Source: Halalkalirubrum salinum
GTDB lineage: Archaea > Halobacteriota > Halobacteria > Halobacteriales > Haloferacaceae
NCBI RefSeq assembly: GCF_005543295.1
Contig: NZ_SRSG01000059.1
Location: 199,247 to 263,246 of the forward strand
Direction of reading: 5' to 3'
Length of the DNA stretch: 64,000 bases
The notes beneath the pieces were generated by a model, which saw nothing but the letters and a program-made list of their open reading frames with translations, was not told the origin of the DNA and did not search any database. Numbering within the stretch: position 1 is the first letter of the stretch; each line of letters opens with the position of its first letter. The position numbers were made by a program, and so were the translations under genes. Below, in pieces: positions 41,847 to 50,973 of this stretch.

Positions 41847-43778
41847 ATGAGTAGCATCGACTGGGAGAAGGATGATCCGTTCGAGGATCAGCGCGAGTCG
41901 GTCGAAAAGCCGATGAAACGGCTATTGTTCGAGTATGGCCGCCCGCACTGGTTTTCGGTCGCTGCGGGAATCTCCGCGAGTATCCTCGCCCGGATCCTTG
42001 ACCTTCTGCCACCGCTTTTGCTCGGCATCGCGATCGACGGCATCTTCCTCAACAACGAGCCGTTCGCGCTGCCGTTGGTCCCTGAAGCATGGCTCCCGGC
42101 AACCGAATCCGAACAGTTCATGTTGACTGTCGGAATTATTGCCGGCTCGTTCCTCGTTGGCGCAGCGTTCCACTGGATCCGCAACTGGGGATTCAACGCG
42201 TTCGCCCAGAACATCCAACACGAGGTTCGAACCGACACCTACGACAAGATCCAGCGACTCGACATGGAGTTCTTCGCCGACAAACAAACCGGTGAAATGA
42301 TGTCGATCCTCTCGAACGACGTCAACCAGCTCGAACGATTCCTCAACGACGGGCTGAACTCCTCGTTCCGCCTCGGCGTGATGGTCCTCGGGATCGCCGT
42401 CATCCTCGTCTCGTTGAACCCACAGCTGGCACTCGTCGCGATGTCACCGGTCCCGCTCATCGCCGTGTTCACCTACGTGTTCGTCAAGCGAATCCAGCCG
42501 AAGTACGCCGCCGTTCGATCGAGCGTCGGAAAGGTGAACTCCAGACTGGAAAACAACCTTGGTGGGATCCAGGTCATCAAGTCCTCGAACACCGAGAACT
42601 TCGAATCCGATCGCGTCGACGACGTCTCACAGAAGTACTTCGACACGAACTGGGGGGCGATCGCAATCCGGATCAAGTTCTTCCCCGGCCTGCAACTCAT
42701 CTCTGGAATCGGCTTCGTGCTCACGTTCCTCGTCGGCGGCTACTGGGTGTTTACCGGGGCTGGCCCGGGGCCGTTCACCGGCACGCTCAACGAGGGTGCG
42801 TTCGTGACGTTTATCCTGTTGACCCAACAGCTCGTCTGGCCGATGGCCCAGTTCGGCCAGATCATCAACATGTACCAGCGGGCGGAGGCCTCCGCCGAGC
42901 GGATCTTCGGATTGATGGACGAAGAGGGACGAATCGAATCCGAGACGGACGTCAACAATCTCGTCATCAGCGACGGCACCGTCACGTACGACGACGTATC
43001 GTTCAGCTACACTGACGGCGAGCAGATCCTCGAAGACGTGTCCTTCAGGGTTGACGGCGGCGACACGCTCGCGCTCGTCGGGCCCACGGGCGCGGGCAAA
43101 TCGACCGTCCTCAAGCTGTTGCTCCGGCTGTACGACGCCGACGAGGGGACGATCGCGATCGACGGCCAGGACGTGACCGACGTGCGGCTGTCGAGTCTCA
43201 GACAGTCCATGGGCTACGTGGGACAGGACTCGTACCTGTTTTACGGGACCGTCGAGGACAACATCGCCTACGGCACCTTCGACGCCGACGAGGACGCGAT
43301 CGTCGAGGCAGCCAAGGCCGCCGAAGCCCACGAGTTCATCACGAACCTCCCAGAGGGCTACGACACGATGGTCGGCGAGCGCGGCGTGAAGCTCTCTGGC
43401 GGGCAGCGCCAGCGCGTCGCGATCGCCCGGGCAATCCTGAAAGATCCCGACATTCTCGTCCTCGACGAGGCGACCTCCGACGTGGACACCGAGACCGAGA
43501 TGCTGATCCAACGCAGTCTCGACGACCTCACCGCAGACCGGACCACGTTTGCGATCGCCCACCGACTGTCGACGATCAAAGACGCTGATACGATTGTCGT
43601 CCTCGAAGACGGCCAAATCGTCGAGCGCGGCAGCCACGACGCGTTGCTCGACAACGACGGACTGTACGCGCACCTGTGGGGCGTTCAGGCCGGCGAGATC
43701 GACTCGCTGCCTCAGGAGTTCATCGAACGGGCCGCCCGCCGGCAGGCACGCACCGAAGTCGATGCTGACGACGACTGA
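41847..43778 (+). CDS. ABC exporter, fused membrane and ATPase domains
   Basis: A 643-residue half-transporter of the MsbA/LmrA type. Six transmembrane helices span about 30-340. The ATPase has Walker A GPTGAGKST (about 412), Q-loop GYVGQDSYLF, signature LSGGQRQRVAIA (about 520), Walker B ILVLDEATSDVD and switch His in IAHRLST. It should act as a homodimer exporting lipids or drugs. ATG 41847 (MSSIDWEKDDPFEDQRE) is preferred over the in-frame ATG 41784. Confidence 0.93.
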   Translation: MSSIDWEKDDPFEDQRESVEKPMKRLLFEYGRPHWFSVAAGISASILARILDLLPPLLLGIAIDGIFLNNEPFALPLVPEAWLPATESEQFMLTVGIIAGSFLVGAAFHWIRNWGFNAFAQNIQHEVRTDTYDKIQRLDMEFFADKQTGEMMSILSNDVNQLERFLNDGLNSSFRLGVMVLGIAVILVSLNPQLALVAMSPVPLIAVFTYVFVKRIQPKYAAVRSSVGKVNSRLENNLGGIQVIKSSNTENFESDRVDDVSQKYFDTNWGAIAIRIKFFPGLQLISGIGFVLTFLVGGYWVFTGAGPGPFTGTLNEGAFVTFILLTQQLVWPMAQFGQIINMYQRAEASAERIFGLMDEEGRIESETDVNNLVISDGTVTYDDVSFSYTDGEQILEDVSFRVDGGDTLALVGPTGAGKSTVLKLLLRLYDADEGTIAIDGQDVTDVRLSSLRQSMGYVGQDSYLFYGTVEDNIAYGTFDADEDAIVEAAKAAEAHEFITNLPEGYDTMVGERGVKLSGGQRQRVAIARAILKDPDILVLDEATSDVDTETEMLIQRSLDDLTADRTTFAIAHRLSTIKDADTIVVLEDGQIVERGSHDALLDNDGLYAHLWGVQAGEIDSLPQEFIERAARRQARTEVDADDD

Positions 43779-43826
43779 CCGCCACCGAGCGGCGAAATTG
43801 AAGTGCCCGCCGATCGATCGTCCTGT

Positions 43827-44576
43827 ATGAAGCTGACAGAGGCGACGTGGACGGACGTCCGCGACGCCGACCCTACACTCGGGATGATTCCAGTCGGGAG
43901 CACCGAACAACACGGGCCACACGCACCGCTCGGCACTGATCTGTTGCACGCCGAGTCAGTCGCCGAGGCGGCGGCCGATCAGTACTGCGAACAGACGGGT
44001 TCGCCGGTCGCCGTTGCGCCACCGATTCCGATCGGTATCGCCGAGGAACACCGCCGTTTCGACGGCACGCTCTGGGTCTCTCCTGACACCTTCCGGGCGT
44101 ACGTCCGCGAAACCGCTGCGAGCATGGCGTTTCACGGAATCGATCGGCTCGTCATCGTCAACGGCCACGGTGGCAACATCGACGCGCTGGCGGAGACCGC
44201 AGCCACGGTATCACGCCACGAAGATGCCTACGCCGTCGCGTTCACGTGGTTCAACGCGGTCGGCGAGCACACGAAGCGGATGGGCCACGCCGGGCCGCTG
44301 GAGACGGGACTGTTGCGACATACCCATCCGGAACTGGTGCGAGAGGATCGCGTCGAGGAGGCGGCTGCGGACGGAAGCGATCGGTGGGGCGAGTGGGTTG
44401 CCGGCGTCAATCTGGCACACGACTCCAGTGAGTTCACCGACTCGGGAGTCGTCGGCGATCCGAGTGAGGGTGACCCAGCACTCGGCGAAGAATTGTTAGA
44501 AAGCGCGGCTGACGCACTCGTCGAACTGTTAGCTGCGGTCAAAAATCGCGACGTCGATCGGTATCCGGTCGGGTGA
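43827..44576 (+). CDS. arfB: Creatininase-family amidohydrolase, probably ArfB
   Basis: A 249-residue metal hydrolase. GSTEQHGPHAPLGTDLLHAE holds the Glu, His and Asp ligands, and VNGHGGNIDAL and HAGPLETGLLRH hold the others. In archaea this family includes the deformylase ArfB, second step from GTP to riboflavin and F420 by the archaeal route; that role is inferred. Riboflavin synthase and MptD elsewhere in the window make a pterin/flavin role plausible. ATG 43827 is supported by family length. Confidence 0.78.
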   Translation: MKLTEATWTDVRDADPTLGMIPVGSTEQHGPHAPLGTDLLHAESVAEAAADQYCEQTGSPVAVAPPIPIGIAEEHRRFDGTLWVSPDTFRAYVRETAASMAFHGIDRLVIVNGHGGNIDALAETAATVSRHEDAYAVAFTWFNAVGEHTKRMGHAGPLETGLLRHTHPELVREDRVEEAAADGSDRWGEWVAGVNLAHDSSEFTDSGVVGDPSEGDPALGEELLESAADALVELLAAVKNRDVDRYPVG

Positions 44577-44588
44577 GCGCACGCAGTA

Positions 44589-45005
44589 TTACGCGTCGTC
44601 GTCGTCCGCCCCATCGGCGTGGGCCTCGTCCAATGCGCCCTTGAGCTGTGGCACGGTCCCCGCGAGCGTGGCGACCTGTTCTCGGGTCGTTTCGATCTGT
44701 TCGAACAACGACTCAACGGTCTCCAGCTCGGCTTCGAGGTCCTCTGCATCCTCGAAGGCGTCCGCACGCTCGCCGATCGCGTACCACTTTTTGGCCTGTC
44801 GGAGTTCGTCAGCGGCGTCGCCGAGATCGAGCGATCCCTTTAGCGCGTTCAGCGCACCCAACACGTTGTCGGCTTCGACGGCCCAGAAGTCCTCGGTCGT
44901 CGGCAGGGCGGCCTTTGCCGCGTCGAGGTGGTCCTCGACGTCGCCGCGCATCTCGTTTGCAGCCTCGCTGAACAGCTCGTCGTCGTCGAACGTCGCTTGG
45001 CTCAT
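44589..45005 (-). CDS. Haloarchaeal coiled-coil protein (DUF5790-like)
   Basis: A 138-residue, strongly acidic, all-helical protein without membrane segments. It begins MSQATFDDDELFSEAANEMR, as I recall for haloarchaeal DUF5790 proteins. Heptad-like helices (DLEAELETVESLFEQIETTR) suggest a coiled coil. It converges with the creatininase-family gene, with 12 nt between stops. Function unknown. Confidence 0.75.
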   Translation of the reverse strand: MSQATFDDDELFSEAANEMRGDVEDHLDAAKAALPTTEDFWAVEADNVLGALNALKGSLDLGDAADELRQAKKWYAIGERADAFEDAEDLEAELETVESLFEQIETTREQVATLAGTVPQLKGALDEAHADGADDDDA

Positions 45006-45142
45006 ACGCGAGTATTCGACCGCTCGCCGTTTAAACCCGATCCCAAAAGCGAAAGTGAAATATAAGCAATCGAGCCGAGAGACTGCCTTTCGGACGCGGT
45101 CGACCGATCAGTTTCAGTTCGGTGCCTCGGCGATCATCGTGA

Positions 45143-45484
45143 TTATTCTTCGACTGCAACGAGTTTCATCAACGGATACCCTTCCTCCATTTCCATCCGC
45201 GTCCGAACGGTCGTCCCCTCGCGTTCGATCCGCATCTCGACCTCCATGAGTGAGCCAGTCAGTTCGGTATAACCGTTTTCGTGGCCGATCGCTGCCGCGA
45301 CAGCCTCGTCGTCGATTTCGACGGTAACGGACGCACAGAACGGCTGGTTTTCGATCGATTCGGCCATCGCACGCTCGAGGCTTCGGGTACTGTCGGGGCT
45401 GACGGGCGTGCCCGCAAACTGGTGGTACAGCGATCCAAACTTGATTCCTGCTTCGAAACACGCCTGCTCGCGATCGGTTGGCAT
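45143..45484 (-). CDS. mptD: Archaeal dihydroneopterin aldolase, MptD family
   Basis: A 113-residue protein matching the archaeal dihydroneopterin aldolase family (PF04038). EAGIKFGSLYHQFAGTPVS near the start and IGHENGYTELTGSLMEVEMR in the middle are its conserved segments. The enzyme turns 7,8-dihydroneopterin into 6-hydroxymethyl-dihydropterin on the way to archaeal folate or methanopterin-type cofactors. It is divergent from azf, with 119 nt between starts. Confidence 0.82.
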   Translation of the reverse strand: MPTDREQACFEAGIKFGSLYHQFAGTPVSPDSTRSLERAMAESIENQPFCASVTVEIDDEAVAAAIGHENGYTELTGSLMEVEMRIEREGTTVRTRMEMEEGYPLMKLVAVEE

Positions 45485-45603
45485 GTGCGATGTTTCACCT
45501 GCGGCCGTTAATCGGTGTCGACCGGGCCGAAGATGATGCCTCCCAGAGGTACACAGAAGAAAACCGCGTCTTACTTACGCTCGCTCGACGGTTAGACGAA
45601 CGA

Positions 45604-46389
45604 ATGGATCGACCAGTCCTGCTCACCGGGGCCGGCGGACGCGTCGGACAGGCCATTTTGCAGCACCTCGGTGACGCGTACGACTGGCGATTGCTCGACC
45701 GCGAGCCCTTGACCGACAAGAAACTGCCCGACGGAGTCGATCGATCGGCGGTAACGGTCGCTGACGTCACCGATCGGCGCGCGATCAAAGACGCGATGGC
45801 TGGCGTAGGTGTCGTGATTCACCTCGCGGGCGACCCACGGAAGACGGCACCGTGGACGAGCGTACTAAAAAACAACATCGATGGCACGCAGGCGATCTAC
45901 GAGGCAGCCCACAATGCGGGTGTCGAAAAGATCGCGTTTGCCTCGTCGAACCACGCGGTGGGTGCGTACGAGACTGAGGAACGAACACCGGATCTGTACC
46001 GTGAGACCGACGAGTACCGTCTTGACGGCACCGAACTGCCCAGACCGGGTAATCTCTACGGCGTCTCGAAGGCGACCGGGGAGTTCCTCGGTCGATACTA
46101 TTACGACGAGTACGGCCTCTCGACGGTCGCGGTCCGGATCGGTAATCTCACCAAAGAACACCCGCCGCGGAACTACGAGCGCGGGCAGGCAATGTGGCTC
46201 TCTCACCGTGACTGTGCACACCTATTCGAACGGTGTATCCTCGCGGACTACGGCTTCGAAATCGTCTACGGGATCTCCGATAACGATCGAAAGTACTACT
46301 CGATCGATCGTGCCCGAGAGATACTCGGGTACGATCCACAGGATAACTCCGCGGCGTACCATCTTGACGGAACACCAAGAGAGCAGTGA
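45604..46389 (+). CDS. azf: NAD-dependent glucose-6-phosphate dehydrogenase (Azf type)
   Basis: A 261-residue extended short-chain dehydrogenase. VLLTGAGGRVGQAIL is the NAD site, AFASSNHAVGAY the catalytic Ser strand, and YGVSKATGEFLGRYY carries Tyr and Lys. The end, VYGISDNDRKYYSIDRARE, is diagnostic for the haloarchaeal enzyme shown in Haloferax to oxidise glucose-6-phosphate with NAD. This starts the oxidative pentose phosphate pathway, for which a ribose-5-phosphate isomerase lies 15 kb away. ATG 45604 is preferred; TTACTTAC about 29 nt before it is a plausible promoter box. Confidence 0.88.
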   Translation: MDRPVLLTGAGGRVGQAILQHLGDAYDWRLLDREPLTDKKLPDGVDRSAVTVADVTDRRAIKDAMAGVGVVIHLAGDPRKTAPWTSVLKNNIDGTQAIYEAAHNAGVEKIAFASSNHAVGAYETEERTPDLYRETDEYRLDGTELPRPGNLYGVSKATGEFLGRYYYDEYGLSTVAVRIGNLTKEHPPRNYERGQAMWLSHRDCAHLFERCILADYGFEIVYGISDNDRKYYSIDRAREILGYDPQDNSAAYHLDGTPREQ

Positions 46390-46408
46390 GTCGAACCGCC
46401 GCAACAGC

Positions 46409-47344
46409 TCAGAAGTCGTAGCTGACGCCAGTGAGCTCCGTAGAGACGTCCCAGAGCCGCTCGGCGTCCGCCTCGTCGTAGGATCGATCGCTCGACTCTT
46501 GCATCGTCGGCGCGCCGCGCATGTTCAACAGCCCGCCGGGCCCGACGTACTCGCCGCCGGACAGTTCTGGATGCGTCGCGGCGTACAACAACGGCCACGC
46601 GCCCTGTTCGGCCGGCTGTCCGAAGAGCGCGTTTGCGACGCCCATGAGCGCCGTCTTGAGCTGCGACCCCTCCATTTCGGGTCCGCGACGCTGGAGATTC
46701 GTGGCAGCGTATCCGGGATGACAGGCGATAGAGATGGTGTCGGCGTCAGTCTGCGTGAGGCGGCGATCGAGCTCGTAGGCAAACAGCAGATTCGCGAGCT
46801 TGCTCTGGGCGTACGCGTCCCACTTGTCGTATGATTGCTCGCTGTGGAGGTCATCAAAGTCGATCGCACCGCGTTCGTGAACGCCACTGCTGTGGGTGAC
46901 GATCCGGCTTTCGCCGTCAGTGTCACGAATTCGATCGAGGAGCAACCCAGTCAACGCAAAGTGGCCGAGATGATTGACGCCAAACTGGGTCTCCAAGCCG
47001 TCTTCGGTCTCTGTTCGGGGGATCGCCATCACGCCGGCGTTGTTACAGAGGATGTCGATCGGCGTGTCCTCCTCGAGAAGTTTCTCCGCGAACCGACGGA
47101 TCGATTCGAGGCTCGCGAGATCGAGCTTACCGACTGCGAGCGACGCGTTCGGGATCTCCTCGCGGATCGATTGCACCGCGTCTTTGCCGCGATCGACGCT
47201 GCGACACGCGAGGATCACGCGCGCGCCCTTTCGAGCAAACGCTTTGGTCGCCTCGTAGCCGAGGCCGCTGTTCGCGCCGGTGACGACGACCGTCTGATCG
47301 TGCATCTCTGACATATCCATCGCAGTCCAGTCGGTGGAGGCCAT
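46409..47344 (-). CDS. Short-chain dehydrogenase/reductase
   Basis: A 311-residue classical SDR of the retinol-dehydrogenase/WWOX-like type: VVVTGANSGLGYEATKAFAR, NNAGVMA, VTHSSGVH and the active-site YAQSK. The Arg-rich ACRSVDRGKDA after the second strand favours NADP. It converges with azf, 19 nt between stops. The substrate is not predictable. Confidence 0.9.
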   Translation of the reverse strand: MASTDWTAMDMSEMHDQTVVVTGANSGLGYEATKAFARKGARVILACRSVDRGKDAVQSIREEIPNASLAVGKLDLASLESIRRFAEKLLEEDTPIDILCNNAGVMAIPRTETEDGLETQFGVNHLGHFALTGLLLDRIRDTDGESRIVTHSSGVHERGAIDFDDLHSEQSYDKWDAYAQSKLANLLFAYELDRRLTQTDADTISIACHPGYAATNLQRRGPEMEGSQLKTALMGVANALFGQPAEQGAWPLLYAATHPELSGGEYVGPGGLLNMRGAPTMQESSDRSYDEADAERLWDVSTELTGVSYDF

Positions 47345-47377
47345 ACGATCGGTACGGGTGCCGAACGGATAGATCCC

Positions 47378-48001
47378 TCACTCGTCTGTGCCATCGAACA
47401 GTCCCGAGACGTCGTCCTCCCTCGCGCGCCGGCGCTCAACGTGGCTTTGGAGGCGGTCGTAAACGACCGCGCGTCGATCGCGGTTGCGAATGAACTCGGT
47501 CAACAGCCCGGCGAACCGCGATTGCCCGCGATCGGCCTCTTCGGCCGCATACGTGCCCGCATCATCGAGGATCGAGCGGTCGTACTCCCCCTCACCGGCG
47601 ATCGTGGCCGCGGCGATCGTCAGTTCAGGAATTCGTAACGTCGAAACAGTTACCACGGTACCTCGGTGGCGGAGCTTTGGTGGGGATTGTCGTTCGATCC
47701 GCTCGGGATCGGCCGCAAACGCCCGGAGGATCGATCGGATGCGAGCGACGTCAACGCCGCGATACTGCTCGCCGAGCGGCTCGAGATAGCCGATCGCGCT
47801 CGAACAGAGGCCGACACAGCCGCTCCAGTTTCGCGATCGGGCGTGGTGAATTGCCGCAGTGAACTGGATGAGCCCGTGGAGAAGCCGCTCGTCATCACTC
47901 CCAGAGTCAAGTTCGAGCCACCGGTCCTCCCAGGCATCGTGGGCGGCGTGGAACTCACCGGCGTTGTAGACGGCGATCCCTGCCCGGAGCACGTGGTCCA
48001 T
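47378..48001 (-). CDS. DUF309-family protein
   Basis: A 207-residue protein. The first 70 residues contain the DUF309 hallmark AGEFHAAHDAWEDRWLEL ... LLHGLIQFTAAIHHARSRNW, a helical bundle with conserved His and Glu resembling a metal site. The rest is charged and less typical. Function unknown. It is just downstream of the tRNA-Arg remnant array on the same strand. Confidence 0.82.
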   Translation of the reverse strand: MDHVLRAGIAVYNAGEFHAAHDAWEDRWLELDSGSDDERLLHGLIQFTAAIHHARSRNWSGCVGLCSSAIGYLEPLGEQYRGVDVARIRSILRAFAADPERIERQSPPKLRHRGTVVTVSTLRIPELTIAAATIAGEGEYDRSILDDAGTYAAEEADRGQSRFAGLLTEFIRNRDRRAVVYDRLQSHVERRRAREDDVSGLFDGTDE

Positions 48002-48101
48002 GGCTGTATGGAAGGCCAGCGAGTGGAAAACGGCGACGATCGCTCACTGGGTTTGCTCTCCGCTCAGATCCCCCGAGAGTTTTACTATGTACTGTTTGCT
48101 C

Positions 48102-48420
48102 GGCTCGGAGTGTTGTGTGAAAAAACGTCCTGACGGAGGTCTACGCGAGTTTACGAGCGTAGACCACGTCAGAGCGCGGACGTAGTGAGCGCCCTGAAGA
48201 AGATTTGAACTCGCCAAGATGTTCCAGGCGTGCGGCGCTTCGCGCCGTTCCGGGCTGCAACTTGTCTGCTCAAAGCTCCTTGAGTTTCTTTCAACACTAC
48301 CGCTCGCTCCGCTCGGAGTATTGTGTTAAAAACGTCCTGACGGAGGTCCACGCGAGTTTGCGAGCGTGGACCACGTCAGGGCGCGAACGAAGTGAGCGTC
48401 CTGACGGAGATTTGAACTCG
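48102..48420. repeat. Two ~110-bp repeats made of tRNA-Arg 3' ends and hairpins
   Basis: Sequence starting near 48102 recurs near 48309 (period about 207). Each copy holds GTCCTGACGGAG (48127, 48334), the complement of the tRNA-Arg acceptor end, then a 9-bp hairpin (48137-48164; 48344-48371), then another tRNA-end copy, degenerate at 48190 and exact for 22 nt at 48398. The real tRNA follows at 48518. Inner stems read GGTCTACGC/GCGTAGACC and GGTCCACGC/GCGTGGACC, a compensated pair change. No gene is supported in 48002-48517. Confidence 0.85.
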
Positions 48421-48517
48421 ATCGCTCACTGCGTTCGCTCTCTGCTCAAATCTCCGGTGTCCGTTTTCCAAACACGGGCGACTCGCTATCGCTCGTCGCC
48501 TTTGTGTTTGGAAAAGC

Positions 48518-48590
48518 GTCCTGACGGAGATTTGAACTCCGGTCCCTGGCTCCGCAAGCCAAGAGGATAGTCCACTACCCTACCAGGACT
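48518..48590 (-). tRNA. tRNA-Arg (anticodon GCG)
   Basis: The minus strand has acceptor GTCCTGG/TCAGGAC (last pair G-T), anticodon stem TTGGC/GCCAG around TTGCGGA giving GCG, and T arm CGGAG-TTCAAAT-CTCCG. The discriminator at 48518 is G. An Ala reading (TGC) was excluded because the stem would not pair. No intron and no encoded CCA. Copies of its last 22 nt lie beyond its 3' end. Confidence 0.9.
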
Positions 48591-48755
48591 CAATCAAGAG
48601 TACCCGGCACCGACATAAGACGGTTACGGTCCGGCGACTGTGTGCGCTCAATCGACACGCTAGATGGACCGCGCTGGCTCGCGTAGCAGCGGGTGAGACA
48701 AACGGCCATTTGTGCGTACGCGACCTTTTCGTGCTCAGGAAGCGACAGCGTACGT

Positions 48756-49328
48756 ATGAACCGCCTCCGTCGATCGGTCCTCCAACGCGCTGCGATCGCC
48801 CTCCTGATCAGCTCAGTGCCAGGCTGTCTCACACGGTCGGGTCCCGGAGGCACAGATGATGACGGCTCTGGCCCCGACGATACCGGGAACGATACGGACG
48901 ACTCAGACGATACGGACGATTCAAGCGATCCAGACGAAGCGAACGATGCGGACGATTCAGACGACGACAGCGAGCCTGACATCACCGCAGAATCGTTCCA
49001 GACGAGCGGCAGCTGTCAGAACCCCGAATCAGCGTCGATCGAGTGGGCCGACGAGTCGATCGCGATCGAGGGGTGCATTGTCGGCCGAAACGGCTGTGCA
49101 GACGCCCGGCTCGTCCCACTCACGCAAACGACGGCAGACGGCACTCTCGACGTCGTCGTCCAAACCTTCGTCGATGCCGACGACAACGAGGCGTGTACGG
49201 AGGTGCTGATCAACATCAGGTATGAATTGCGGCTGCGTGTCCCCTCGTCAGGTGACCCAACGCGGATTCAGGTGACTCACGACGATGTGAACGGTCGATC
49301 GGCTGTCGCAACCACAGACCGGCCCTGA
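48756..49328 (+). CDS. Predicted lipoprotein with acidic linker
   Basis: A 190-residue protein from ATG 48756. MNRLRRSVLQRAAIALLISSV carries twin arginines and a hydrophobic core, then SVPGC fits a haloarchaeal lipobox, with Cys at about residue 24. About 50 residues of Asp, Gly, Ser and Thr follow as a linker, then a small beta-rich domain with four cysteines (SCQNP, EGCIVGRNGC, EACTEV). It is probably exported by Tat and lipid-anchored outside. Family unknown. Confidence 0.75.
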   Translation: MNRLRRSVLQRAAIALLISSVPGCLTRSGPGGTDDDGSGPDDTGNDTDDSDDTDDSSDPDEANDADDSDDDSEPDITAESFQTSGSCQNPESASIEWADESIAIEGCIVGRNGCADARLVPLTQTTADGTLDVVVQTFVDADDNEACTEVLINIRYELRLRVPSSGDPTRIQVTHDDVNGRSAVATTDRP

Positions 49329-49471
49329 CGGTTGATCCAGCGGTTTTTATTCGATTACGACTCACCGGCAGATATGCGACGCACAGCTGCGATCGGGACC
49401 GCAGAAATTCGGGGCTACCTCGGCCAAGGACAACGTTTAACCGCAGGCTGGCCCTGCCACAAGCTACGAAT

Positions 49472-50917
49472 ATGGGAGCCATAGAGGACGCCTACGACGA
49501 CCTCGACACCGACGTGTCATTTGAGGAGTTCGCCGACGCAGTCGAACAGAAGGTCGAGGAGATGGCGGGGCTCGCCGACGAGGAAACCGCTGCAATGTTG
49601 ATTGCTCATGAACTGAAAGATGAGCAAGTCAACGGGATCGCCGACATTGCCCCTGGGATGGACGACGTCAAATTCATGGGCAAGGTCGTCTCGATCGGCG
49701 AACTCCGGACGTTCGAACGGGAAGGCGACGACGAGGACGGCCGTGTTGTCAACGTCGAGGTCGCCGATGAGACCGGTCGGATCAGAGTCTCACTGTGGGA
49801 TGAGGTTGCAATGGCTGCGGTCGGCACCGAAGACGACCCCGGCGAACTGGAGGTTGGTGATATCCTCAGGATCGCCGGCCGACCGAAAGACGGCTACAAT
49901 GGCGTCGAGGTCAGCGCCAACAAGGTTGAACCCGACGAAGACGCCGAGATCGACGTACCCGTGATGGACACCTACCGCATCGAAGACCTCACGCTTGGTG
50001 CCTCGGATGTGACACTGAAAGGAAAGATTCTCGATGTCGATACCGTCCGGACGTTCTCACGAGACGACGGCTCCGAAGGGAAAGTTGCGAACATGACACT
50101 CGGTGATCCGACCGGCCGCGTTCGACTCACTCTCTGGGACGAGAAGGCCGATCGCGTGGACGATTTCGACGGCGGAGAGTCGATCGAAGTCATCGACGGC
50201 TATGTCCGCGATCGCGATGGAGATATCGAGCTACACCTGGGCTCCCGCGGGACAATCGAACCGCTCGAGGACCCGATCGAGTACATCCCCGAGACGACAG
50301 ACATCGCAGACCTCGAAATTGGCCAGACTGTCGACATCGCCGGCGGCGTAATCGAAGCCGATCCCAAGCGGACGTTCGATCGCGACGACGGTTCAGAGGG
50401 GCAGGTCAGAAATGTCCGAATCAAAGACGATACCGGTGACATCAGGGTCGCGATGTGGGGTGGAAAAGCCGATACGGATATTGATTTGGCTGATCGTGTC
50501 GTCTTCACTGACGTGGAAATCAAAGAGGGCTGGCAGGACGATCTCGAAGCCTCTGCGGGCTGGCGATCGGCGGTAAGCGTGCTTGAGCCGGAGTCCGCCT
50601 CAAGTGAGTCCGCTGAAACGTCTGCGTCGCAGGCCAGCAGCGACAACGTTGGGTTGGACACATTCGAAGACAGTAATGCTAGTTCGGACGCAATAGACTC
50701 TGCAGCGACAACGTCCGCAGAGGAGAGTGGAGGCGCGGTCACAGCCGAGGCGATCGAAATCACCGGAACGGTCGTTCAGGCTGGTGACCCGGTCGTGTTG
50801 ATGAACGGCAACGAGACGTGGAGCGTCAATACCGACGAGTCCGTACGCCTCGGCGAGGAAATCACGGTTCGAGGGCCCGAAGCGGACGGAACGATCGAGG
50901 CCGAAGACGTCTTTTGA
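49472..50917 (+). CDS. rpaC: RPA-type single-stranded DNA-binding protein
   Basis: A 481-residue replication protein with repeated OB folds. Each has the signature of a loop then T-G-x-[IV]-R-[VL]-[ST]-x-W: TGRIRVSLWDE (about 104), TGRVRLTLWDE (about 210) and TGDIRVAMWGG (about 323). A fourth, shorter OB-like unit ends the protein (ITGTVVQAGDPVVLMNGNET). An acidic Ser-rich linker (about 370-425) precedes it. No zinc finger is present, as in haloarchaeal RpaC, the essential ssDNA-binding protein. It lies upstream of the histone and deacetylase genes in the same direction. Confidence 0.88.
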   Translation: MGAIEDAYDDLDTDVSFEEFADAVEQKVEEMAGLADEETAAMLIAHELKDEQVNGIADIAPGMDDVKFMGKVVSIGELRTFEREGDDEDGRVVNVEVADETGRIRVSLWDEVAMAAVGTEDDPGELEVGDILRIAGRPKDGYNGVEVSANKVEPDEDAEIDVPVMDTYRIEDLTLGASDVTLKGKILDVDTVRTFSRDDGSEGKVANMTLGDPTGRVRLTLWDEKADRVDDFDGGESIEVIDGYVRDRDGDIELHLGSRGTIEPLEDPIEYIPETTDIADLEIGQTVDIAGGVIEADPKRTFDRDDGSEGQVRNVRIKDDTGDIRVAMWGGKADTDIDLADRVVFTDVEIKEGWQDDLEASAGWRSAVSVLEPESASSESAETSASQASSDNVGLDTFEDSNASSDAIDSAATTSAEESGGAVTAEAIEITGTVVQAGDPVVLMNGNETWSVNTDESVRLGEEITVRGPEADGTIEAEDVF

Positions 50918-50943
50918 GGAACTGCGGCGGCGCAACGGAAAGG

Positions 50944-50949
50944 ATTATA
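50944..50949 (+). promoter_or_regulatory. TATA box of the histone gene
   Basis: ATTATA preceded by the purine-rich GGAAAGG (BRE-like) is centred 27 nt before ATG 50974. It implies a leaderless histone-deacetylase transcript starting independently of rpaC. Confidence 0.65.
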
Positions 50950-50973
50950 CGCCGATCGAACTCGTATGTGCGT

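Noticed and set aside
42627-43949. A 440-residue minus-strand frame opposite the ABC transporter
   Set aside because: The plus strand holds all ABC motifs; the antisense frame is a shadow.
48518-48590. tRNA-Ala (TGC) reading of the tRNA-Arg gene
   Set aside because: Shifting the loop by one base breaks the anticodon stem; the GCG anticodon gives five paired positions.
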